Assembly: GCA_000277545.1 (NCBI GenBank)
Contig: AKXM01000015.1
Location: forward strand, 147,428 to 211,427
Source: Enterobacter sp. Ag1
GTDB taxonomy: Bacteria > Pseudomonadota > Gammaproteobacteria > Enterobacterales > Enterobacteriaceae
Direction: 5' to 3'
DNA length: 64,000 nt
Part shown: positions 53,188-62,637 of the stretch, piece by piece
Layout of the letters: each line of letters begins with the position of its first letter
How positions within the stretch are numbered: the stretch's first letter is position 1
Notes under the pieces: model-generated
The model's input: the letters and a program-made list of their open reading frames with translations, nothing else
Databases searched by the model: none
What the model was told of the DNA's origin: nothing
Position numbers and translations under genes: made by a program

Positions 53188-53381
53188 TATACCCGTCATA
53201 CTTCAAGTGGCAGGTGCGTTGGCTGCATCCGCTCACCTCAGTCACATAGTTAGCTATGCTCCTGAGGATTCCCGGCCTTGCCGTGTTACTCGGCAAGCCT
53301 GGCCCCTCCGGAGTCAGCGTAGACGCTGTTCAAAAAGACCTGAAAGTCTTTTTGTCCTGCAACTCGAATTATTTAGGGTAT
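53188..53381. repeat. ERIC element with an internal insertion
   Basis: The ends TATACCC and GGGTAT are those of ERIC repeats, as is the inner segment GCTCACCTCAGTCAC through GCTCCTGAGGATTC. The flanking AACTCGAATTATTTAGGG also belongs to ERIC. A standard ERIC is about 127 bp; this copy is 194 bp, with about 70 bp of extra sequence in the right half (from roughly 53275 to 53355). It lies between divergent yohD and yohC. Confidence 0.85.
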
Positions 53382-53522
53382 GAAATTTTCCCTAAAGCAT
53401 ACAACTCATCGCCGCCAGGCTAGTACAGAATCGGAGATATTTTTCGTCTGGTTAAATAATAACCTGAAGGTGAATTATACTTGGAGTATCGCAAGCATTT
53501 GCGCCGCAGGTCCGGAGGTTGT

Positions 53523-54110
53523 ATGAGCCATGTCTGGGGATTGTTTTCCCATCCTAATCGGGAAATGCAGGAAATTAAGCGCGAGAACGAATCCGTCTCG
53601 CATCACTACACTCACCATGTGCTGTTGATGGCGGCCATTCCCGTCATCTGCGCGTTTATCGGCACCACGCAAATCGGCTGGAACTTCGGGGACGGCACCT
53701 ACGTTCAGCTCTCTATGTTTACCGGCCTGTATCTGGGCATTCTTTTCTACGCTCTGATGCTCGGCGGCGTCGCGGTGATGGGCCGGGTTATCTGGTGGAT
53801 GGCGCGTAACTATCCGCAGCGTCCGTCGCTTGCCCGCTGTATGGTTTTCGCAGGGTACGTGGCCACGCCGCTGTTCTTAAGCGGGATTGTGGCGCTTTAT
53901 CCGCTGGTCTGGCTGTGCGTGGCGGTAGGCGCCCTGGCGCTGGTCTACACCGGCTATCTGCTCTACGTTGGCGTGCCGGACTTCCTCGGCATTGACAAAG
54001 AAGAGGGGATGAGTTTTTCCAGCTCAACCCTGGCCATTGGCGTGCTGGTGCTGGAAGTACTGCTGGCCGTCGCGGTGATTCTGTGGGGTTATGGCTACCG
54101 TTTGTTCTGA
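53523..54110 (+). CDS. yohC: Yip1-domain inner-membrane protein YohC
   Basis: The 195-aa protein starts MSHVWGLFSHPNREMQEIKREN and has five hydrophobic segments. ARNYPQRPSLARCMVFAGYVATPLFLSG is nearly the same as in E. coli YohC. Function is unknown. The ATG at 53523 follows GGAGG and gives the E. coli N-terminus and length; the frame is open 14 codons upstream. Confidence 0.93.
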   Translation: MSHVWGLFSHPNREMQEIKRENESVSHHYTHHVLLMAAIPVICAFIGTTQIGWNFGDGTYVQLSMFTGLYLGILFYALMLGGVAVMGRVIWWMARNYPQRPSLARCMVFAGYVATPLFLSGIVALYPLVWLCVAVGALALVYTGYLLYVGVPDFLGIDKEEGMSFSSSTLAIGVLVLEVLLAVAVILWGYGYRLF

Positions 54111-54271
54111 CGGGGCGAATTAACAGAAAGTTTTGATATAACGTTACGATTCTTAACTGGCAGTCAAGCGGGGCGGCGGAGTATGATTCCGGCGCCCCGC
54201 ACGTTTATGTCATCCCGATGACGCTTAGCGGTGAGCCTCTACTTTTCCGGAATCATTACAGAAGTGTCACC

Positions 54272-55213
54272 ATGCCGACAAAAATCCGTTTATCGTTGTT
54301 CAGCCTTGCGCTGATGATGACTGTGCCTTTTGCCCCGCAGGCAGAGGCCAGTAAGGTCGCCACCCACGCGGCCAGCGCCGGTCAGGAAATTGCCTCCGGC
54401 AGCGCCATGATTGTCGATCTGCAAACTAACAAGATTCTCTATTCCAGCCATCCGGATCTGGTTCGTCCTATTGCCTCCATCACCAAGCTGATGACCGCGA
54501 TGGTGGTGCTGGACGCCCATCTGCCGATGGATGAAATGCTGAAAGTGGACATCAGCCACACGCCTGAAATGAAGGGCGTTTACTCTCGCGTTCGCCTGAA
54601 CAGCGAAATCAGCCGCAAAAACATGATGCTGCTGGCGCTGATGTCGTCAGAAAACCGTGCGGCGGCGAGCCTGGCGCATCACTACCCTGGCGGCTACGAC
54701 GCGTTTATTCGCGCGATGAATGCGAAGGCGAAGTCCCTCGGCATGACCCACACCCGCTATGTGGAGCCTACCGGCCTGTCGATTGAAAACGTCTCAACCG
54801 CGAGCGATCTGACCAAACTGCTGGTGGCGACGCAGAAATACCCTCTGCTGGGCCAGCTCAGCACCACGCATGAAGATATGGCCACCTTCCGCAGCCCGGC
54901 TTATACGCTGCCGTTCCGCAACACCAACCATCTGGTGTACCGTGAAAACTGGAATATTCAGCTGACGAAGACTGGCTTTACCAATAACGCAGGCCACTGC
55001 CTGGTCATGCGCACGGTCATCAACGGCCGCCCAGTGGCGCTGGTGGTGCTGGACGCGTTCGGGAAATACACCCACTTCGCCGACGCCAACCGCCTGCGTT
55101 CCTTCCTGGAAACCGGCAAAGTAACCCCTGTTCCGGCGGCGGCGTTAAGCTACAAGCGCTCTAAAGCGGCGCAAATGGCCAGCAACACCGCAGCAGGTTC
55201 AGAAGAAGAGTAA
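54272..55213 (+). CDS. pbpG: D-alanyl-D-alanine endopeptidase PBP7
   Basis: PBP7 cleaves D-Ala-meso-DAP cross-links in peptidoglycan in the periplasm. The 313-aa precursor has a signal peptide ending near QAEA. The catalytic motifs of class C PBPs are all present: SxxK in [13 protein letters not shown] near residue 71, SxN in [12 protein letters not shown] near residue 128 and KTG in [13 protein letters not shown] near residue 235. The start at 54272 matches E. coli MPxxRxSLFSLAL. Its stop abuts that of a convergent acetyltransferase gene. Confidence 0.94.
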   Translation: MPTKIRLSLFSLALMMTVPFAPQAEASKVATHAASAGQEIASGSAMIVDLQTNKILYSSHPDLVRPIASITKLMTAMVVLDAHLPMDEMLKVDISHTPEMKGVYSRVRLNSEISRKNMMLLALMSSENRAAASLAHHYPGGYDAFIRAMNAKAKSLGMTHTRYVEPTGLSIENVSTASDLTKLLVATQKYPLLGQLSTTHEDMATFRSPAYTLPFRNTNHLVYRENWNIQLTKTGFTNNAGHCLVMRTVINGRPVALVVLDAFGKYTHFADANRLRSFLETGKVTPVPAAALSYKRSKAAQMASNTAAGSEEE

Positions 55214-55768
55214 TCAGTCCGGCAGCGTCCCGTCTCCACCGTTGAGGGGGCGCTGCATTATCACCGTGTCCCGCCAGTCTCCCAGCTTAAAGCCAACGCT
55301 TCGCAAACATCCGACGGTTTCAAACCCGTGCTGACTGTGTAATTTGCACGATCCGGTATTATTTTCCCCGTCGCCAATCACCGCAATCATCTGCCGCCAG
55401 GGCCCTTTTTCACACAGCGCGATGAGCTGGCTCAACAGGGCTTTGCCAATGCCGCGTCCGGTCATTGCGGCGTCGATATACACCGAATCTTCTACCGTGT
55501 AGCGGTAGCAGGGGCGAGGGCGGTACACCGTAGCGTAGCAGTAGCCCACCACTTGATTGTCAATCACTGCAACCAGCCAGGGCAGGCCATGAGCGAGAAC
55601 CGCCGCCAGCCGCTCGGTCATCTGTTTTCCATCAGGCGGGGTTTCTTCAAACGATCCTTTGCCGTGCAGCACGTGCCAGGCATAAATCGTTGTCATCGCG
55701 GGGATATCGTCGGGGGTGGCTTCCCTGATGAGTACGGCAGGGAAAGGCAGAGTTTCTACTGCGGACAT
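55214..55768 (-). CDS. GNAT-family N-acetyltransferase, phosphinothricin-acetyltransferase-like
   Basis: The 184-aa protein is related to the Pat/Bar and MddA group, which acetylate phosphinothricin, methionine sulfoximine or similar amino acid analogues. TVEDSVYIDAAMTGRGIGKALLSQLIALCE near residue 95 holds the acetyl-CoA pyrophosphate-binding R/GxGxG/A segment, and SQHGFETVGCLRSVGFKLGDWRDTVIMQ near residue 143 is typical of this subgroup. AAGGAG precedes the ATG at 55768. In K-12 no such gene lies between pbpG and dld. Substrate is inferred from family only. Confidence 0.82.
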   Translation of the reverse strand: MSAVETLPFPAVLIREATPDDIPAMTTIYAWHVLHGKGSFEETPPDGKQMTERLAAVLAHGLPWLVAVIDNQVVGYCYATVYRPRPCYRYTVEDSVYIDAAMTGRGIGKALLSQLIALCEKGPWRQMIAVIGDGENNTGSCKLHSQHGFETVGCLRSVGFKLGDWRDTVIMQRPLNGGDGTLPD

Positions 55769-55881
55769 CTTTCGCTCCTTGGGCAGAAAAAGGGTGAAGA
55801 TAGCCTTCACCCTGCGTCATTAATCTATGCCCAAAAAAGCGTGAAACATAGTTTGCCCGTCATAGGAGAAACTTATCTCTG

Positions 55882-57615
55882 TCAGCCGTGCTCCTGCACG
55901 CTGTCGTCTTCGGCCCAGCTTTTACGCCGGGTTGTTTTGCCAATCCCCGGGTTCATGCTGTTGGTCGGGTCGTTGGCCTTGTAGAACTGCTTCAGCGTTT
56001 CCGGCGCTTTGTAGAGATGGCCTACGTTATGCTCGGCGGGGTACTGCGCCCCGCGTTCGTGCAACAGCGCCAGCATCTGCTCTTTCAGCTCGTGCACGTC
56101 CACGCCTTTTTTGACGATGTAATCCTGGTGGAAGACATGGCACATAAAGTGGCCGTAATAGAGACGGTGGATCAGCTTATCGCCGATCTCCGGCGGCAGC
56201 TCTTCGAACCAGTCTTCGTCGTTGCGGCGCAGCGCGATATCCAGCGCCAGAATATCTTCCACTTCATCCGCATGCACGGCGTGATAGCGGATGGCGGCCC
56301 CGGCGGCGGCAAAGCGGTGCAGGAAGGCTTTGCTGCCTTCTTCCGCAGTACAAACGAAGAAGTCGCCTTCGGCGGTTTTAAAATATTCGCTCAGCCATGC
56401 TTTGGCTTCATCGATCCCGTCCCCGGCCATTTTCAGCAGCAGGTGGTGAGGATATTTATCCCGCCAGGTTTTCATCCGTTCCGGCAGGTGCGCCGGGAAA
56501 ACGCCGCCGAGCTTCTGCATAAAGCGGTCGGTAAAGTGCGGCTTAAACAGCGACACCTTATCGAGCATCGCATCGGTGCGTCCTTTCATGGTGAAGAAGA
56601 ACGGCATTTTGTCGGTGCCGAGCTTGTCGATCATCAGGAACGTGTCTTTGCCGTATTTCTCCGCGATGTCGTAAATATCGCGGTGCATATACTCCCCGGC
56701 AACCGGCAGATTTTCGAAGTTGGCCAGAATATGGCGGCGGATTTCGCCCAGCACGCGGGGCTGGTTGGTGCCGATGTAAAACACTTGCTGGCGCTTTTCC
56801 GCCTGGAAGGTGTCGAGGCGGACGGCGAAGACCGCCAGCTTGCCCGCGCAGCCGGAAGATTCAAACAGGCGGTCCGGATCTGCGTTATAACGCGCGGGCG
56901 TGTCGGCCTCCACGTCGCGCACGCGGGTGACATAATCGTGGTCGTGAGCGTGGCGGCCATCGTGCTGCACGTCGCTGTCTTTCACGCGCTCATCGTCGAG
57001 CGCGCCAAGAATTTGTTCCGGCGTGGTGCCAAGGTTAATCCCCAGATGGTTTACCAACTGCAGCTTGCCGCTTTCATCAATGCGCGCGAAAAGAGACATC
57101 TCAGTATATGCCGGGCCGCGCTGCACCAGCGACCCGCCGGAGTTGTTGCAAATCCCGCCGATTACCGAAGCGCCAATACAGGATGATCCAATCACCGAGT
57201 GCGGCTCGCGCCCGAGCGGTTTCAGCGCTTTTTCCAGCGAGTAAAGCGTGGTGCCTGGGTAGGCTAGCACCTGCTCGCCCTTATCCAGCAGATGCAGCTT
57301 GTCGAGGCGCAGCGTGCTGATAATCACAATATCGCGATCGTAATCGCTGCCGCTGGGCGTTGAGCCTTCGGTCAGGCCGGTGTTGGCGGCTTGCATAATA
57401 ATGATTTTATCCGCCGCGACGCAGGCGCTTAATACGCGCCACAGCTCCAGCAGAGAGCCGGGGAAGACCACGGCCAGCGCTTCCCCCTGGCCGGAACGGA
57501 AGCCTTTGCGGTAGCGCGCCGTTTTGGCCGGGTCGGTTAAAACATGGTGCGAGCCAACGTGGCGAGAGAGTTCGTTTATCAGCGTTTTATTATCGGAAGT
57601 CATCAAAACAGACAT
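55882..57615 (-). CDS. dld: Quinone-dependent D-lactate dehydrogenase
   Basis: Dld is a peripheral membrane flavoenzyme that oxidises D-lactate to pyruvate and passes electrons to the quinone pool. The 577-aa protein has the FAD-binding PCMH domain (ALAVVFPGSLLELWRVL, MQAANTGLTEGSTPSGSDYDRD and SVIGSSCIGASVIGGICNNSGGSLVQRGPAYTE) and the C-terminal D-lactate dehydrogenase membrane-binding domain. The ATG at 57615 has AAGGAG eight bases upstream; a longer frame is rejected. E. coli Dld is 571 aa. Confidence 0.96.
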   Translation of the reverse strand: MSVLMTSDNKTLINELSRHVGSHHVLTDPAKTARYRKGFRSGQGEALAVVFPGSLLELWRVLSACVAADKIIIMQAANTGLTEGSTPSGSDYDRDIVIISTLRLDKLHLLDKGEQVLAYPGTTLYSLEKALKPLGREPHSVIGSSCIGASVIGGICNNSGGSLVQRGPAYTEMSLFARIDESGKLQLVNHLGINLGTTPEQILGALDDERVKDSDVQHDGRHAHDHDYVTRVRDVEADTPARYNADPDRLFESSGCAGKLAVFAVRLDTFQAEKRQQVFYIGTNQPRVLGEIRRHILANFENLPVAGEYMHRDIYDIAEKYGKDTFLMIDKLGTDKMPFFFTMKGRTDAMLDKVSLFKPHFTDRFMQKLGGVFPAHLPERMKTWRDKYPHHLLLKMAGDGIDEAKAWLSEYFKTAEGDFFVCTAEEGSKAFLHRFAAAGAAIRYHAVHADEVEDILALDIALRRNDEDWFEELPPEIGDKLIHRLYYGHFMCHVFHQDYIVKKGVDVHELKEQMLALLHERGAQYPAEHNVGHLYKAPETLKQFYKANDPTNSMNPGIGKTTRRKSWAEDDSVQEHG

Positions 57616-57791
57616 GGATCCACTCCTTGTGATGGCATCAAAAAGCCTGTCGTTAAGCATAGCGCCGAAAAACGTGAGCGTAACGAGGAAATCTCCACGA
57701 AATCAGCAGCCAGGTTTGGCTACGCTCTTCTTACCGTGATGGCGATGTGGCAAACTGCACGCCTTAACAAAAGCTTGTGAGAGTGAATCCG

Positions 57792-60089
57792 ATGAAATGG
57801 CTCTGTTCTGTAGGGATTGCCGTAAGCCTGGCGCTGCAGCCTGCGCTGGCCGACGAAATGTTTGGCCCGCACCCTTTAACGCCGGAAGCGCGTGATGCCT
57901 ACGTCACCGACCTGCTGAAAAAAATGACCACCGATGAAAAAATCGGTCAGCTGCGTTTGATAAGCGTCGGCCCGGATAACCCGAAAGAAGCCATCCGCGA
58001 AATGATCAAAGCCGGGCAGGTGGGAGCCATTTTCAACACCGTCACCCGCGAAGACATTCGCACCATGCAGGACCAAGTGATGCAGCTCAGCCGCCTGAAA
58101 ATTCCTCTCTTCTTCGCCTACGATGTGGTGCACGGCCAGCGTACCGTTTTCCCGATAAGCCTCGGTCTGGCGTCCTCGTTCAACCTTGATGCGGTCAAAA
58201 CCGTGGGCCGGATTTCCGCCTATGAAGCCGCCGACGACGGCCTGAACATGACCTGGGCGCCAATGGTGGACGTCTCGCGCGATCCGCGCTGGGGCCGCGT
58301 GTCCGAAGGCTTTGGGGAAGACACCTACCTGACCTCGATGATGGGGCGCACCATGGTGGAAGCGATGCAGGGCAAAAGCCCGGCGGATCGCTACTCGGTG
58401 ATGACTAGCGTGAAACACTTCGCCGCCTATGGCGCGGTCGAGGGCGGGAAAGAGTACAACACCGTCGACATGAGCCCTCAGCGCCTGTTCAACGACTACA
58501 TGCCGCCGTACAAAGCCGCGCTGGACGCGGGCAGCGGCGGCGTGATGGTGGCACTGAACTCCCTGAACGGTACGCCGGCTTCCGCCGACAGCTGGTTGCT
58601 GAAGGATTTGCTGCGCGACGAATGGAAATTCAAAGGCATCACCATCTCCGATCACGGCGCGATTAAAGAGCTTATCAAGCACGGCGTAGCCAGCGACCCG
58701 AAAGACGCGGTGCGCATTGCGCTCAATTCCGGCATCAACATGAGCATGAGCGACGAGTATTACAGCAAGTACCTGCCGGAGCTGGTGAAAAGCGGTGCGG
58801 TGCCGATGAAAGAGCTGGATGACGCCGCTCGCCACGTGCTGAACGTCAAATACGACATGGGGCTGTTCAACGATCCGTACAGTCACCTAGGGCCGAAGGA
58901 TTCTGACCCGGTCGATACCAACGCGGAAAGCCGCCTGCACCGCAAAGAAGCGCGTGAAGTGGCGCGTGAGAGCATGGTGCTGCTGAAAAACCGCCTGCAG
59001 ACTCTGCCGCTGAAAAAGACCTCCACCATTGCGGTGATTGGTCCCCTGGCGGACAGCAAGCGTGACGCGATGGGCAGCTGGTCTGCCGCAGGCGTGGCCG
59101 CGCAGTCTGTCACCCCGCTGGAGGGCATCAAAAATGCCGTCGGCCAGCAGGGCAAAGTGGTGTTTGCGAAAGGCGCGAACGTTACTGATGAAAAAGATAT
59201 CGTCGAGTTCCTGAACCAGTACGAACCGGCGGTCACCGTTGACCCGCGCACGCCGCAGGCGATGATCGACGAAGCGGTGAAGACGGCGAAAAACGCCGAT
59301 GTAGTCGTGGCCGTGGTCGGTGAAGCCCAGGGCATGGCGCACGAAGCGTCCAGCCGCACCAACCTGACGCTGCCGCAGAGCCAGCGTGACCTGATTGCCG
59401 CCCTGAAGGCTACCGGTAAACCGCTGGTGCTGGTGCTGATGAACGGTCGTCCTCTGGCGCTGGTGAAAGAAGAGCAGCAGGCGGACGCAATGCTGGAAGC
59501 CTGGTACGGCGGCACGGAAGGCGGTAACGCCGTCGCTGATATCCTGTTCGGCGACTACAACCCGTCCGGCAAACTGCCAATGTCCTTCCCACGCTCCGTG
59601 GGGCAAATTCCAACGTACTACAGCCACCTGAATACCGGCCGCCCGTACGATCCGGAAAAACCGAACAAATACACCTCCCGCTACTTCGATGAAGCCAACG
59701 GGCCGCTGTATCCGTTTGGCTACGGCCTGAGCTACACCACCTTTAAAGTCGGTGATGTGAAGCTTTCCGCCCCAAGCATGAAGCGCGACGGCAAAGTTGA
59801 AGCGTCGGTTACCGTTACCAACACCGGCGACCGCGCAGGGGAAACCGTGGTGCAGATGTACCTGCAGGACGTGACCGCTTCCATGAGCCGCCCGGTAAAA
59901 GAGCTGAAAGGCTTTAAGAAAGTGGCGCTGAAAGCGGGTGAAAGCCAGACGGTCAGCTTCCCAATCGACATCAGCGCCCTGAAGTTCTGGAACGCGAAGA
60001 TGAAGTACGATGCGGAGCCGGGCAAGTTCAACGTGTTTATCGGCCTCGATTCTGCCCGCGTGCAGCAGGGTGAATTTGAGCTGAAATAA
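57792..60089 (+). CDS. bglX: Periplasmic beta-glucosidase BglX (GH3)
   Basis: BglX hydrolyses beta-glucosides in the periplasm. The 765-aa precursor, the same length as in E. coli, has a signal peptide ending QPALA. The GH3 N-terminal barrel includes WAPMVDVSRDPRWGRVSEGFGEDTYL, with the nucleophile Asp in KGITISDHGAIKEL near residue 285. A GH3 C-terminal domain and a fibronectin III-like tail (VTVTNTGDRAGETVVQMYLQD) follow. The ATG at 57792 matches the E. coli start, though its ribosome-binding site is weak. It is divergent from dld as in E. coli. Confidence 0.95.
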   Translation: MKWLCSVGIAVSLALQPALADEMFGPHPLTPEARDAYVTDLLKKMTTDEKIGQLRLISVGPDNPKEAIREMIKAGQVGAIFNTVTREDIRTMQDQVMQLSRLKIPLFFAYDVVHGQRTVFPISLGLASSFNLDAVKTVGRISAYEAADDGLNMTWAPMVDVSRDPRWGRVSEGFGEDTYLTSMMGRTMVEAMQGKSPADRYSVMTSVKHFAAYGAVEGGKEYNTVDMSPQRLFNDYMPPYKAALDAGSGGVMVALNSLNGTPASADSWLLKDLLRDEWKFKGITISDHGAIKELIKHGVASDPKDAVRIALNSGINMSMSDEYYSKYLPELVKSGAVPMKELDDAARHVLNVKYDMGLFNDPYSHLGPKDSDPVDTNAESRLHRKEAREVARESMVLLKNRLQTLPLKKTSTIAVIGPLADSKRDAMGSWSAAGVAAQSVTPLEGIKNAVGQQGKVVFAKGANVTDEKDIVEFLNQYEPAVTVDPRTPQAMIDEAVKTAKNADVVVAVVGEAQGMAHEASSRTNLTLPQSQRDLIAALKATGKPLVLVLMNGRPLALVKEEQQADAMLEAWYGGTEGGNAVADILFGDYNPSGKLPMSFPRSVGQIPTYYSHLNTGRPYDPEKPNKYTSRYFDEANGPLYPFGYGLSYTTFKVGDVKLSAPSMKRDGKVEASVTVTNTGDRAGETVVQMYLQDVTASMSRPVKELKGFKKVALKAGESQTVSFPIDISALKFWNAKMKYDAEPGKFNVFIGLDSARVQQGEFELK

Positions 60090-60109
60090 AGCAGAGCATT
60101 ATTAGAATG

Positions 60110-60138
60110 CAGCCACCTTTAAAGGTGGCTGTTTTTTT
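60110..60138 (+). terminator. Terminator after bglX
   Basis: CAGCCACCTTT and AAAGGTGGCTG form a perfect 22-bp palindrome at 60110-60131, followed by seven T. Confidence 0.9.
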
Positions 60139-60164
60139 AGGTGTAATCAATGCTTCGCTGAAGA

Positions 60165-61448
60165 TTAGCGTATTCCCTGATTATTTTCGCTGGCAAGATT
60201 TAGCTCGTTTAATACTGGCGCAACAGAATAGAATGAGCCGCAAACGACAATCACATCGTCGGCACTGGCGTCAGCTTTAGCCGCTTCCCAGCCGGATAAA
60301 ATATCCGGGAAGTTTTTTGCCTTCGGTAAATACTGAGCAATATCTTCAGCTTTAGAGCTTCTGGGGCCCGCCTGAATACCACAGCAATACCACTCTCCGT
60401 TGAGATCTTTTAACTGTTCAATAGTGCCGTTGATATCTTTATTAATAAGCATACCGATTACAAAAAGGCACTTTCCCTTTATGGGGAAGTTACGCAATCT
60501 TTCCGCTAAATATGCCGCAGCATGCGGATTATGCGCCACATCTAAAATCACCGTCGGTTGATGGCTAATGACTTGAAAACGGCCCGGCAAATTGGCTTTA
60601 TCAATGACGTCACTCAGCGCGGTAAGATCAAATTTAAGCCCGCTGACGCGCAGAGCCGCTAGTGCGGTAGCCACGTTATCGCGTGGCATTTTAGGCTGGC
60701 TCAGCGGCGCAATTTCGCCGAGGTTATCGCTAAACGCCCATGCATCTCTACGGTCTGTTACTTGCCAGTTGACTCCACGCTGATGGGGAATCGCGCCAAT
60801 CTGTTCCGCATAGCGGAGCAATGATGCCGGTGCCTGAACTTGCCCAATCACCGCCGGACGTCCACTACGGAAGATGCCCGCTTTGATTTCGCCGATGGCT
60901 TCGGCGCCTTTCCCCAGCCAGTCTTCATGGTCCAGTGCCACGTTGGTAATCACAGAGACATCCGGCGTGAGAATGTTGGTCGCATCGTCCCGGCCGCCCA
61001 TGCCGACCTCAATGATGGCGACATCAACCTGAGCCCATTTCATCAGGCAAAATGCGCCTAGCGTATTGAACTCGAAAGGCGTGAGCGTCGTGGCCTCGCG
61101 CGCTTTTTCAATTTCAACAAAAGCAGCAATGTGGGCGGCGTCCGACAGCTCCTGGCCCTGAATGCGCACGGTCTCTTTATAATGCATCATGTGGGGGGAG
61201 CTGAAGACGCCCACTTTGTGCCCTGACAGCATCAGCACTTTTTCAAGGGTATGGCAGGTGGTGCCTTTGCCGTTGGTCCCGCCGACCAAAAAGACAAAAG
61301 GGGCGGGCCGTAAGACATTCAGTTTGGCTGCCACGTCCCTGATTCTGCCCAGGCTCATATCAATGACCTGCGAATGAAGGCTGTCGATGTAAGCCAGCCA
61401 GCGGGGTAAGTCTGCGGTGAGATCGGGTATGTTGGCGCGGTTGCTCAT
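60165..61448 (-). CDS. FolC-like folylpolyglutamate/dihydrofolate synthase paralogue
   Basis: The 427-aa protein belongs to the Mur ligase/FolC family. It has the P-loop VGGTNGKGTTCHTLEKVLML near residue 57, the GVFSSPHMMHYKETVRIQGQ loop, VGMGGRDDATNIL and VILDVAHNPHAAAYLAERL, all FolC signatures. It clearly differs from E. coli FolC throughout, so it is probably a second copy; the standard folC lies next to accD and dedD in enterobacteria. The ATG at 61448 follows AAGGA. It lies 48 bp downstream of an intradiol dioxygenase gene on the same strand. Its substrate could be folate or another compound that is linked to glutamate. Confidence 0.83.
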   Translation of the reverse strand: MSNRANIPDLTADLPRWLAYIDSLHSQVIDMSLGRIRDVAAKLNVLRPAPFVFLVGGTNGKGTTCHTLEKVLMLSGHKVGVFSSPHMMHYKETVRIQGQELSDAAHIAAFVEIEKAREATTLTPFEFNTLGAFCLMKWAQVDVAIIEVGMGGRDDATNILTPDVSVITNVALDHEDWLGKGAEAIGEIKAGIFRSGRPAVIGQVQAPASLLRYAEQIGAIPHQRGVNWQVTDRRDAWAFSDNLGEIAPLSQPKMPRDNVATALAALRVSGLKFDLTALSDVIDKANLPGRFQVISHQPTVILDVAHNPHAAAYLAERLRNFPIKGKCLFVIGMLINKDINGTIEQLKDLNGEWYCCGIQAGPRSSKAEDIAQYLPKAKNFPDILSGWEAAKADASADDVIVVCGSFYSVAPVLNELNLASENNQGIR

Positions 61449-61496
61449 CAAATATTCCTTGGTTAAAACTAAACTCTGCGGGGTGGGGTTGCCGCT

Positions 61497-62360
61497 TTAG
61501 CTGGCCGGGTTCAGGACGAAATTGAAGTCCAGGGTGCAGAAAGATTGCGGGCAAAACGTACCGTCAGGCGCTATGCCCGGCGCGTGCTTAACCCAGTCGG
61601 CAATCAATGAGGCTCTGACGCCAAATACGCTGTCCGAAGTGAGGTATTCATCCTCTTTATTAAAGACATGCGTAATTAAACGCTGGTATCCCTCGGCATT
61701 GATCATGAAGTGCAGATGCGCCGGGCGCCACGCGGCCCTCCCCTGGGCGGCGAGCAGGCTGCCAACCGGACCGTCGCTGGGGATCTCGTAAGCCTCAGGA
61801 ACCACTGTTCTAAAAAAGAAGTTTCCCTGTAAATCCGCTTTCATGACGCCGCGGCACCGAAGTCCGTGAATATCCGCTGCCTGCACATCGTATTGGCCCT
61901 CGCCGTCGGCATGCCAGATATCAATCGTTGCATTGGCAACGGTTTCCCCGCCGATCCCGGTTACTTTGCCTCTTACAAACCACGGTGTGCCCGGCGCGCC
62001 CTGTGAAAAATCTTCTCCCGGTTCAAGCCGTGGGGCTTCTGCCACATGAAAAGGCCCAAATACGGTAGATTCCGTGCATCCGGCGGGTTTGCGATTATTT
62101 TGCGCAATGACCAAAGAAGATAATCCCAGCACATCGGAAAGCAAAATAAACTCCTGGCGCTCGGGGCTGCAATATTTTCCAACCTGGGTAAGAAACTCGA
62201 TGCCTTTCTCCCACTCCTGCTCCGTCAGCTGGACATCCCGGGCAAAAGAATGCAAATGCTCGATCAGGCCAGTAAAAATCGTATGCATACGGTCGTCGGT
62301 GGGAATTGAAATTTTGGAAAGCACTTCTTGGGTAATATTTTTATCATCAATGTTTAACAT
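61497..62360 (-). CDS. Intradiol ring-cleavage dioxygenase (hydroxyquinol/catechol 1,2-type)
   Basis: The 287-aa protein has the N-terminal dioxygenase domain (residues about 20-95) and the intradiol catalytic domain. The Fe(III) ligands are visible: a Tyr in IWHADGEGQYDVQ, a Tyr in VVPEAYEIPSDGPVG and two His in WRPAHLHFMINA. Members cleave catechol, hydroxyquinol or chlorocatechols to muconates. The usual neighbours (maleylacetate reductase or muconate cycloisomerase) are not here. The ATG at 62360 is used; the frame extends upstream but without a good start. A FolC-like gene follows on the same strand. Confidence 0.85.
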   Translation of the reverse strand: MLNIDDKNITQEVLSKISIPTDDRMHTIFTGLIEHLHSFARDVQLTEQEWEKGIEFLTQVGKYCSPERQEFILLSDVLGLSSLVIAQNNRKPAGCTESTVFGPFHVAEAPRLEPGEDFSQGAPGTPWFVRGKVTGIGGETVANATIDIWHADGEGQYDVQAADIHGLRCRGVMKADLQGNFFFRTVVPEAYEIPSDGPVGSLLAAQGRAAWRPAHLHFMINAEGYQRLITHVFNKEDEYLTSDSVFGVRASLIADWVKHAPGIAPDGTFCPQSFCTLDFNFVLNPAS

Positions 62361-62637
62361 TTTATTATGTCTCGTTGCCACGAGGAGTAGGGTAGGGACA
62401 CACAATGTGACACTGACTTTTTAAACTTTAAATATCTTCTTCTGGAAATAATGTAATCAAGTGTATTAATTTTGGTTTAATTATTTTTGTGGGGTTATTA
62501 AGAACTTAGACATCTAACTTCACGAGCTTGTCTGGTTTTTATAGTTTATTGCATCAACAAAAAATTAATAAAAATAAATATGAATAAAATGCGACAGTGA
62601 AACGTTAGCTGAGTATGTCCGCTACCGGAAATACTCC

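Noticed and set aside
53188..53381. tRNA-like or riboswitch structure between yohD and yohC
   Set aside because: The stems are explained by ERIC repeat arms and the inserted hairpins.
55888..57186. 432-aa open frame opposite dld
   Set aside because: High-GC antisense shadow; dld is full length with all family motifs.
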